From: Candidatus Alloscillospira gallinarum
GTDB lineage: Bacteria > Bacillota > Clostridia > Oscillospirales > Oscillospiraceae
NCBI GenBank assembly: GCA_904420055.1
Contig: CAJFTV010000153.1
Coordinates: 1 to 5,210 of the forward strand
Length of the DNA: 5,210 nucleotides
Direction: 5' to 3'
Below, one piece after another: positions 1-5,210 of the stretch; the stretch's first letter is position 1, and each line of letters opens with the position of its first letter. Made by a program: the position numbers and the translations under genes. Below the pieces are notes generated by a model. The model was not told the DNA's origin, searched no databases, and saw only the letters and a program-made list of their open reading frames with translations.

Positions 1-441
1 ACGGCAATATACAAAGAGGGTTCTACCTTTGAAATAGGAAAGGGAAATCTCATTGTTGACGGCACGGACGTGACTATCTTTGCCAGCGGAATATTGGTGG
101 AGGAGGCGGTAAAGGCCTCTACCATACTCAAGACTGAGGGCATTTCTGCAAGGGTTGTGGATATGTTCACCTGGAAGCCGATTGACAGAGAGCTTGTTGA
201 ACGCTGTGCCAGAGAAACAGGCTGTTTTGTCACTGCGGAAAACCACAATATAATTGGCGGACTTGGCTCTGCCATATCTGAGGCGGCGGCTGAGACTGTG
301 CCGGTGCCAATTGAGATGATAGGCGCAAAGGACCGGTTCGGCCAGGTGGGCACAGTGGACTTTCTTAAGGAGGAGTACCACATGACAGCCCTTGACATCA
401 TTGACGCCGCCCGCAGAAGTATAGGAAGAAAGAGCAAGTAA
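1..441 (+). CDS. Transketolase, C-terminal subunit (partial, 5' end outside window)
   Basis: The frame is open from the first base, so the true start lies upstream; the 146 residues seen are roughly the last half of a subunit that is usually about 310 residues. Seen: an FEIGKG-type stretch at visible residues 10-15, a KPID motif at 59-62, TAENHN at 78-83 followed by GGLGSA at 86-91, and DRFGQVG at 111-117. This order is typical of the end of the pyrimidine-binding domain and the C-terminal domain of split transketolases. Family knowledge: with a separate N-terminal thiamine-diphosphate subunit, normally encoded just upstream, the enzyme moves two-carbon ketol units between sugar phosphates in the cytoplasmic non-oxidative pentose phosphate pathway. 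DXP synthase has a related C-terminal domain, but the short ending after DRFGQVG and the motif wording fit transketolase better. The GTG at 70 is an internal valine codon, not a start. The stop overlaps the next gene's ATG. Confidence 0.9.
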   Translation, partial: TAIYKEGSTFEIGKGNLIVDGTDVTIFASGILVEEAVKASTILKTEGISARVVDMFTWKPIDRELVERCARETGCFVTAENHNIIGGLGSAISEAAAETVPVPIEMIGAKDRFGQVGTVDFLKEEYHMTALDIIDAARRSIGRKSK

Positions 442-782
442 TGCAGGTTGACCTGAAAAAACTGAAGCCCCTTGGAGTTGTCCTGGTGCTGCTAACGGCG
501 GTGCTGATGCTGGTGGTGTGCTTTACTGCCGACCTTGGCGTGCCGGAGCGGTATGAGCCGGAACATGACACCGCCTACTATGCCCGGAGCCCCGAGACGA
601 TGGAGGAGCTTTCCGAGGAGATAGAGAAAAACGTCCTCCCGGATATTGAGGAGGCGGAGAGCTGCCGGTATGACAGCAGTACGGGCAAGGTTGTCGTCAC
701 GGCCAAAGATGGTGAGGCGGAGAAGGTGCGGCTGCTGTTAAAAAGGAGCTTTGACGAGAGCCTTTTTGAAGTGAGGGAGTAA
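441..782 (+). CDS. Small single-pass membrane protein of unknown function, coupled to transketolase
   Basis: I do not recognise this 113-residue protein. It has a short basic N-terminus (K6, K7, K9), then a strongly hydrophobic segment at about residues 11-30, then an acidic soluble part of about 80 residues. By the positive-inside rule that part should lie outside the cytoplasm. Within it, residues 51-73 look like a very acidic helix, 83-89 (KVVVTAK) a beta strand and 91-103 a helix, so a small alpha/beta domain is likely; this is inference. The LVVC at 24-27 resembles a lipobox, but valine before the cysteine is atypical, so a membrane anchor is more likely than a lipoprotein. The ATG overlaps the transketolase stop as TAATG, and a weak AGGAAG site lies at 423-428 inside that gene, which suggests translation by re-initiation. 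The overlap and sensible topology support a real gene; function is unknown. Confidence 0.75.
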   Translation: MQVDLKKLKPLGVVLVLLTAVLMLVVCFTADLGVPERYEPEHDTAYYARSPETMEELSEEIEKNVLPDIEEAESCRYDSSTGKVVVTAKDGEAEKVRLLLKRSFDESLFEVRE

Positions 783-820
783 TCCCGCTGCTGCTTTTCC
801 CGCGAGGGATACGTATTTTT

Positions 821-931
821 ATGGAGACGGTACTGACCGGTAAAGGCTGCATATGCTGCTTGAAAGGCGTGGGGCGCAGAGCTTTCATAGGGCGGACTGT
901 GAAAAATAAGAAATTTTATGCCGGCCGGTAG
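821..931 (+). CDS. Possible 36-codon leader ORF ahead of mnmE
   Basis: A short open frame runs from ATG 821 to a TAG at 929-931. It would encode a basic peptide containing CICC at residues 10-13 and a lysine- and arginine-rich second half. The upstream GAGGG (804-808) is a weak, rather distant ribosome site. The only reason to list it is position: its stop codon covers the last two bases of the 5' arm and the first loop base of the terminator hairpin at 922-943, so a ribosome at the stop would mask that hairpin. No family resemblance is seen, and an ORF this short can easily arise by chance. Confidence 0.15.
   Translation: METVLTGKGCICCLKGVGRRAFIGRTVKNKKFYAGR
860..888 (+). promoter_or_regulatory. 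Weak candidate promoter for mnmE
   Basis: TTGAAA (860-865, five of six matches to the -35 consensus) and TTTCAT (883-888, four of six for -10) are separated by 17 bases. Transcription would start near 895, upstream of the hairpin at 922-943. The same bases form an inverted repeat, TGAAAG (861-866) with CTTTCA (882-887), so the match may reflect RNA structure rather than a promoter. Confidence 0.25.
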
Positions 932-951
932 GAATACCGGCCGCGCTTTTT
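922..951 (+). terminator. Intrinsic terminator between the transketolase unit and mnmE
   Basis: A perfect 9-bp GC-rich stem, CGGCCGGTA (922-930) with TACCGGCCG (935-943), closes a GGAA tetraloop. After CGC it is followed by five T residues (947-951). This is the classic form of a Rho-independent terminator and would end transcription of the transketolase and membrane-protein unit. The mnmE start codon lies only 16 bases after the T run, leaving no space for a promoter in between. The hairpin should therefore also be in the mnmE transcript, and mnmE is read either by readthrough or through a regulated leader. Confidence 0.8.
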
Positions 952-954
952 AAA

Positions 955-960
955 AGGGTG
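955..960 (+). promoter_or_regulatory. Ribosome binding site of mnmE
   Basis: AGGGTG, within a longer AAAAGGGTGA stretch, matches the anti-Shine-Dalgarno sequence with one small gap and ends 7 bases before the ATG at 968. It lies directly behind the terminator's T run and supports this start, which also gives the MADTIAAIAT beginning expected of MnmE. Confidence 0.6.
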
Positions 961-967
961 ATTGTAA

Positions 968-2341
968 ATGGCAGATACTATAGCGGCAATAGCCACAGGC
1001 GGGATAATTTCTGCGATAGGAATTGTCCGTGTGAGCGGTGACAGGGCCATAGAGATAGCGGACAGCGTTTTCACGCCGACGTTTACAAAGAAGAGGGTTA
1101 AAGAGGCAAGGGACCGTCAGCTCATATACGGAGAGCTTCGGGACGAAAATGGAGAGGCGATTGACATATGCCTCTGCACCGTAAGCCGGGGACCCGGGAG
1201 CTATACGGGAGAGGATACGGCGGAATTTCAGTGCCACGGCTCGCCGGTTGTACTGGCGGCGGCACTGCGCTCCCTCTTTGCTGCGGGGGCGCGCCAGGCG
1301 CTGCCCGGAGAGTTTACAAAGCGGGCGTTTTTAAACGGCAGAATGGACCTTGCCCAGGCCGAGGCGGTTGTGGACATAATTGACGCGGAGACTGTGGCCG
1401 CGGCAAAAAATGCTGTTGGGCAGCTTTGCGGCGCTATGGGCAAAAAGACTGAGGAAATACGCTCCGGACTTATTGATATAATGGCCCACTTCCACGCGGT
1501 AATAGACTATCCGGACGAGGATATAGACGAATTTTATCTTGAAAATTACATTTCCCAGCTTGAGGACGCGGAGCGCAGGCTAAAAGAGCTTTTAGCAACA
1601 TATGACAGAGGCAGGATTTTAAAGGACGGAATAAGGTGTGCCATAATCGGCAGGCCCAACGCAGGAAAATCCTCGCTTTTAAATGCCCTTGTTGGATATG
1701 ACCGTGCCATAGTTACGGATATTGCCGGTACCACAAGAGACACAATTGAGGAGAAAATAAAGGTGGGAGACACGGTCCTGCGCCTTGTTGATACGGCGGG
1801 AATACGTGATACAGATGACACAGTGGAGCGTCTGGGGGTTGAGCGGTCAATTGAGGCGGCGGATACGGCAGAGCTTGTAATTGCCGTGTTTGACGGGTCC
1901 GAGCCGCTGAAAGAGGAAGATGAGAGAGTGCTGGAAACCGCAGCAGGAAGCGTGCGCACTATTGCGGTGATAAACAAGTCAGACCTGCCGCAGAACACGG
2001 ACACTGAAAAAATAAGTTCACGGTGCGGCAGGGTATGCGTAGTGTCTGCCCTTACCGGCCGCGGAATAGAGGAGATTGAAAAAGCCATAACGGATATGTT
2101 TTCCAATGGCGATATGCCGGCGGCTGGGGAGGTAGTGACAAATGAGCGCCATGCCGACGCGCTCTCCCGGGCAAAAGAGGCAATATCCGCCGCGTGCGGG
2201 GCGCTCCTTGGCGGGGTGACGCCGGACGCGGTGCTCACCGAAGTGGAGACGGCAATATCGGCCCTTGGCGAGATAACCGGCGGCACAGTCAGGGAGGATA
2301 TAACGGACAGAATTTTCTCCCGTTTCTGTGTGGGAAAATAG
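968..2341 (+). CDS. mnmE: tRNA uridine-5-carboxymethylaminomethyl(34) modification GTPase MnmE
   Basis: A complete 457-residue protein, the normal length for MnmE (TrmE). With MnmG it installs the aminomethyl or carboxymethylaminomethyl group at C5 of wobble uridine in certain tRNAs, using a tetrahydrofolate one-carbon unit; it acts in the cytoplasm as a dimer. The N-terminal folate-binding and dimerisation domain spans about residues 1-118, ending in the conserved GEFTKRAFLNGRMDLAQAE region (114-132). A helical domain surrounds an inserted Ras-like G domain with G1 GRPNAGKS (228-235), G2 GTTRDT (254-259), G3 DTAG (275-278), G4 NKSD (336-339) and G5 SAL (360-362). The C-terminus carries the family signature FCVGK (453-457), with C454 matching the functionally important cysteine of the E. 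coli protein. Nothing is missing. The partner gene mnmG and the rnpA/yidC genes, frequent neighbours in Firmicutes, are absent here. Isoleucine is mostly encoded by ATA, unlike in ppdK downstream. Confidence 0.97.
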   Translation: MADTIAAIATGGIISAIGIVRVSGDRAIEIADSVFTPTFTKKRVKEARDRQLIYGELRDENGEAIDICLCTVSRGPGSYTGEDTAEFQCHGSPVVLAAALRSLFAAGARQALPGEFTKRAFLNGRMDLAQAEAVVDIIDAETVAAAKNAVGQLCGAMGKKTEEIRSGLIDIMAHFHAVIDYPDEDIDEFYLENYISQLEDAERRLKELLATYDRGRILKDGIRCAIIGRPNAGKSSLLNALVGYDRAIVTDIAGTTRDTIEEKIKVGDTVLRLVDTAGIRDTDDTVERLGVERSIEAADTAELVIAVFDGSEPLKEEDERVLETAAGSVRTIAVINKSDLPQNTDTEKISSRCGRVCVVSALTGRGIEEIEKAITDMFSNGDMPAAGEVVTNERHADALSRAKEAISAACGALLGGVTPDAVLTEVETAISALGEITGGTVREDITDRIFSRFCVGK

Positions 2342-2470
2342 TGTACTGTATTTCATGGCAAAAACAGGACTGTGGCCCGGCGCATATATTGCGTAATACA
2401 GATATTCCGGCAGGGTTATTTCAGTATTGTGATAATTGAATATATCTGTGCGGTATTTTTATCAATTCTA

Positions 2471-2499
2471 TTGTAATAAATCTCAAATAATGCTATAAT
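2471..2499 (+). promoter_or_regulatory. Sigma-A-type promoter of ppdK with extended -10
   Basis: TATAAT (2494-2499) matches the -10 consensus perfectly and is preceded by TGC (2491-2493), an extended -10 element. TTGTAA (2471-2476) is a four-of-six -35 match at the ideal 17-base spacing. AT-rich sequence upstream could act as an UP element. The predicted start near 2506 gives an AU-rich leader of about 60 bases with no evident strong structure. This implies ppdK has its own promoter rather than depending on mnmE transcription. Confidence 0.75.
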
Positions 2500-2551
2500 T
2501 TGTATATTATTATGGTGAGAAATTAAACTGTACATAAAATATATTACTAAT

Positions 2552-2557
2552 AGGAGG
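2552..2557 (+). promoter_or_regulatory. Strong ribosome binding site deciding the GTG start of ppdK
   Basis: A full AGGAGG lies 9 bases before the GTG at 2567. It fixes the unusual start codon, because the next ATG in frame lies 15 codons into the protein and would remove the start of the conserved N-terminal region. Confidence 0.85.
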
Positions 2558-2566
2558 ATTCGTATC

Positions 2567-5197
2567 GTGAGTAAAAAGTATGTGTACCTGTTTTCCGAAG
2601 GAAACGGCTCAATGCGGGAGCTTTTGGGCGGCAAAGGCGCCAATCTCGCCGAGATGACAAACCTCGGTATGCCTGTGCCGCCGGGATTTATCATCACCAC
2701 AGAGGCGTGTACCCGGTATTACAGCGACAACGAGCAGATAAGCCCTGAAATTCAGGACGAGATTATGCAGTATGTCGATAAGCTGGAGGCCATGTCCGGC
2801 CAGAAATTCGGAGACAAGGAGAATCCTCTCTTAGTGTCTGTGCGCTCCGGCGCAAGGGCGTCGATGCCCGGCATGATGGATACAATCCTCAACTTGGGCC
2901 TCAACGACGAGGGAGTTGAAGCTCTTGCAAAGACCTCTAACAATCCCCGCTGGGCCTGGGACTGCTACAGGCGCTTTATTCAGATGTATTCCGACGTCGT
3001 CATGGAGGTCGGCAAAAAGTACTTTGAAGAGCTCATTGACGAGCTCAAGGAGAGAAGAGGCGTAAAGCAGGACGTGGAACTCACGGCGGAGGACCTCAAG
3101 GAGCTGGCCGAGAAGTTCAAGGCGGAGTACAAGGACAAGGTGGGTGAGGAGTTCCCTCAGGACCCGAAGGTTCAGCTCATGGGGGCGATTAAGGCCGTTT
3201 TCCGCTCATGGAACAACGACAGGGCCATCTACTACAGGAGAATGAACGATATTCCCGGAGACTGGGGCACCGCCGTTTCAGTGGTCAAAATGGCATTTGG
3301 AAACCTCAATAACGACTCCGGTACGGGCGTTGCGTTTACAAGGAACCCGGCCACCGGTGAAAAGAAGCTCTTTGGAGAGTTCCTGATGAACGCCCAGGGC
3401 GAGGACGTTGTGGCCGGCATACGCACGCCTCAGCCAATTGACGAGCTTAAAAAGACCATGCCTGAGGTTTATGAGCAGTTTGTCCAGATTTCACAGAATC
3501 TTGAAAAGCACTACCACGACATGCAGGACATGGAGTTTACAATTGAGAATAAGAAGCTGTATATGCTTCAGACAAGAAACGGCAAGCGCACCGCTGCCGC
3601 CGCACTTAAAATTGCATGCGACCTTGTAGACGAGGGAATGATTGATGAAAAACAGGCTGTGGCAATGATTGACCCCCGGTCTCTCGACTCTGTCCTGCAC
3701 CCACAGTTTGACCCGGAGGCCCTTAAAAAGGCCGAGCCTGTGGGCGCGGCTCTGGCGGCCTCTCCCGGCGCCGCCTGCGGACAGGTGGTATTCACTGCCG
3801 AGGACGCGAAGATAAGGGGCCAGAAGGGTGACAAGGTAATTCTTGTACGTCTTGAGACCTCTCCTGAGGACATTGAGGGAATGGACGCTGCCCAGGGTAT
3901 CCTTACAGTCCGCGGCGGCATGACCTCCCACGCGGCGGTTGTTGCCCGGGGCATGGGCAAGTGCTGTGTTTCCGGCTGCGGCGCCATTAAAATGGACGAG
4001 GAAAACAAGAGATTTGAGCTCGGCGGACGCATATACACGGAAGACGACTGGATTAGCCTTGACGGCTCAACCGGCAACATATACGGAGAAAAAATCCCCA
4101 CGACCGACGCCACAATCGGCGGCGAGTTCGGACGGATTATGGCCTGGGCCGACAAGTACAGGAAGCTGGGCGTGCGTACAAACGCCGATACTCCCAGGGA
4201 CGCAAAGCAGGCAAAGAGCTTCGGCGCCGAGGGCATAGGCCTCTGCCGCACGGAGCACATGTTCTTCAACGAGGACAGAATTCCCGCAATACGGGAGATG
4301 ATATGCTCTGACACAGTGGAGCAGAGGGAAAAGGCGCTTGCCAAGCTTGAGCCCATGCAGCAGTCGGACTTTGAGGCGATTTATGAGGCCATGGAGGGAC
4401 TTCCGGTGACAATCCGCTTCCTTGACCCGCCGCTTCACGAGTTTGTACCAACTGAGGAGGCAGACATTGAGGAGCTGGCAAAAGCCCAGGGTAAATCTGT
4501 GGCTGAGATTAAGGCCATTATCGCCTCACTCCACGAGTTTAACCCCATGATGGGCCACCGCGGCTGCCGCCTGGCGGTCACATATCCGGAGATTGCCGTA
4601 ATGCAGACGAGGGCGGTTATAAAGGCCGCCATGAATGTGCAGGCACGGCACCCTGAGTGGCAGGTTGTGCCCGAAATTATGATTCCTCTTGTGGGAGAGA
4701 TTAAGGAACTGGCGTATGTAAAGAAAGTCGTCACCGACACGGCAGACGCCCTTATTTCCGAGGCAGGTTCTTCACTGCACTACAAGGTGGGCACAATGAT
4801 TGAGATACCCAGGGCGGCCCTCACCGCTGATGAAATAGCAACCGAGGCGGAATTTTTCTCCTTCGGCACAAATGACCTCACTCAGATGACATTCGGCTTC
4901 AGCCGCGATGACGCTGGCAAGTTCCTGGATTCCTACTATGCGAAGAAGATTTATGAGCAGGATCCCTTTGCCCGCGTTGACCAGAAGGGCGTTGGAAAAC
5001 TCATAGACATGGCTGTAAAGCTCGGCCGCTCCACCCGTCCGGACCTGAAGGTGGGCGTCTGCGGAGAGCACGGAGGTGACCCCTCTTCTGTTGAGTTCTT
5101 CCACAGAACTGGACTTGACTATGTATCCTGCTCACCGTTCCGCGTGCCAATAGCACGGCTTGCCGCCGCGCAGGCAGCGCTGAAAGATGAGAAATAA
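2567..5197 (+). CDS. ppdK: Pyruvate,phosphate dikinase (EC 2.7.9.1)
   Basis: A complete 876-residue PPDK, close to the usual bacterial length of about 874. It catalyses ATP + pyruvate + Pi to and from AMP + PEP + PPi in the cytoplasm; in anaerobes it often runs toward pyruvate and ATP. Residues 1-340 form the ATP-grasp nucleotide domain, with GGKGAN (21-26), R93, D321, E323, Q335 and R337 at ATP-site positions. The central phosphohistidine domain (about 390-505) contains GGMTSHAA with catalytic H455; T453, the residue phosphorylated by PPDK regulatory proteins in this family, is present. The C-terminal barrel (about 520-876) holds R561, R617, metal ligands E746 and D770, and C832 in GVCGEHGG. 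These agree, within one residue, with C. symbiosum numbering recalled from memory. The full set of active-site residues separates it from PEP synthase and PTS enzyme I. It has its own promoter and ribosome site. No regulatory-protein gene is visible beside it. Codon choice is less ATA-rich than in mnmE, consistent with high expression. Confidence 0.98.
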   Translation: MSKKYVYLFSEGNGSMRELLGGKGANLAEMTNLGMPVPPGFIITTEACTRYYSDNEQISPEIQDEIMQYVDKLEAMSGQKFGDKENPLLVSVRSGARASMPGMMDTILNLGLNDEGVEALAKTSNNPRWAWDCYRRFIQMYSDVVMEVGKKYFEELIDELKERRGVKQDVELTAEDLKELAEKFKAEYKDKVGEEFPQDPKVQLMGAIKAVFRSWNNDRAIYYRRMNDIPGDWGTAVSVVKMAFGNLNNDSGTGVAFTRNPATGEKKLFGEFLMNAQGEDVVAGIRTPQPIDELKKTMPEVYEQFVQISQNLEKHYHDMQDMEFTIENKKLYMLQTRNGKRTAAAALKIACDLVDEGMIDEKQAVAMIDPRSLDSVLHPQFDPEALKKAEPVGAALAASPGAACGQVVFTAEDAKIRGQKGDKVILVRLETSPEDIEGMDAAQGILTVRGGMTSHAAVVARGMGKCCVSGCGAIKMDEENKRFELGGRIYTEDDWISLDGSTGNIYGEKIPTTDATIGGEFGRIMAWADKYRKLGVRTNADTPRDAKQAKSFGAEGIGLCRTEHMFFNEDRIPAIREMICSDTVEQREKALAKLEPMQQSDFEAIYEAMEGLPVTIRFLDPPLHEFVPTEEADIEELAKAQGKSVAEIKAIIASLHEFNPMMGHRGCRLAVTYPEIAVMQTRAVIKAAMNVQARHPEWQVVPEIMIPLVGEIKELAYVKKVVTDTADALISEAGSSLHYKVGTMIEIPRAALTADEIATEAEFFSFGTNDLTQMTFGFSRDDAGKFLDSYYAKKIYEQDPFARVDQKGVGKLIDMAVKLGRSTRPDLKVGVCGEHGGDPSSVEFFHRTGLDYVSCSPFRVPIARLAAAQAALKDEK

Positions 5198-5210
5198 AGC
5201 TTAAATACAT

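Noticed and set aside
782..820. Weak inverted repeat ATCCC (782-786) / GGGAT (806-810) followed by T5, a possible early terminator
   Set aside because: It has only five pairs with a 19-base loop and cannot be extended; the hairpin at 922-943 is a far better terminator.
1546..2286. 246-codon antisense open frame within mnmE
   Set aside because: It lies wholly opposite a well-conserved gene, its product is a low-complexity Ser/Ala/Arg/Pro-rich sequence with no motif, and no ribosome site supports it.
2377..2410. CCGG...CCGG pairing enclosing CGCA/TGCG after mnmE
   Set aside because: The stems are four bases each, separated by long unpaired stretches, with no T run.
2398..2460. Possible terminator after mnmE: ACAGATAT (2398-2405) paired with ATATCTGT (2442-2449), then T5 at 2456-2460
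   Set aside because: The stem is AT-rich and only 8 bp, the loop is 36 bases, and the T run starts six bases after the stem. This is too weak to call; mnmE may still read into ppdK.
2486..2511. Inverted repeat AATAAT / ATTATT centred on the ppdK -10 box, a possible operator
   Set aside because: It is made only of A and T in a very AT-rich stretch, where such matches are expected by chance.
2416..2700. 94-codon antisense open frame across the ppdK promoter and start
   Set aside because: The apparent hydrophobic segment comes from translating AT-rich promoter DNA, and the rest lies opposite conserved ppdK codons.
3568..4356. 262-codon antisense open frame within ppdK
   Set aside because: It is a shadow of the ppdK codon pattern, with Ser/Pro-rich composition, no recognisable domain and complete overlap with a certain gene.

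Overview
This window looks like an ordinary housekeeping stretch from an anaerobic Firmicute, most likely class Clostridia. Three things point that way. Transketolase is encoded as a separate C-terminal subunit. A full-length pyruvate,phosphate dikinase closely matches the Clostridium symbiosum enzyme in its catalytic residues. The signals are Gram-positive: AGGAGG ribosome sites and an extended -10 promoter. Base composition is roughly balanced, the lower-expressed genes use ATA for isoleucine heavily, and the gap before ppdK is strongly AT-rich. The genus cannot be named from this sequence alone. All four annotated genes are on the + strand.

Layout. Bases 1-441 hold the C-terminal half of a split transketolase, cut by the left edge. 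Its TAA stop overlaps by one base the ATG of a 113-residue single-pass membrane protein of unknown function (441-782), so the two are probably co-transcribed and translationally coupled. A 185-base gap (783-967) follows. It holds a strong intrinsic terminator (922-951) only 16 bases before the mnmE start, a second possible hairpin, a weak promoter candidate and a 36-codon open frame that ends inside the terminator. Next comes a complete mnmE (968-2341), the GTPase subunit of the tRNA wobble-uridine modification enzyme. A 225-base AT-rich gap (2342-2566) carries a good sigma-A-type promoter and a strong ribosome site. It leads into a complete ppdK (2567-5197) that starts with GTG. Thirteen bases remain after ppdK, with no visible feature.

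How the genes relate. Transketolase belongs to the non-oxidative pentose phosphate pathway. PPDK interconverts pyruvate and phosphoenolpyruvate using pyrophosphate and AMP or ATP, a common arrangement in PPi-dependent anaerobic glycolysis. MnmE serves tRNA modification and translation accuracy. They do not form a single pathway, and the terminator and promoter positions suggest at least two or three transcription units.

I found no mobile element, CRISPR array, tRNA, rRNA or convincing new system. The most interesting part is the possible attenuator-like leader before mnmE. It is a hypothesis built from hairpins and ORF positions, and comparative sequence would be needed to judge it.
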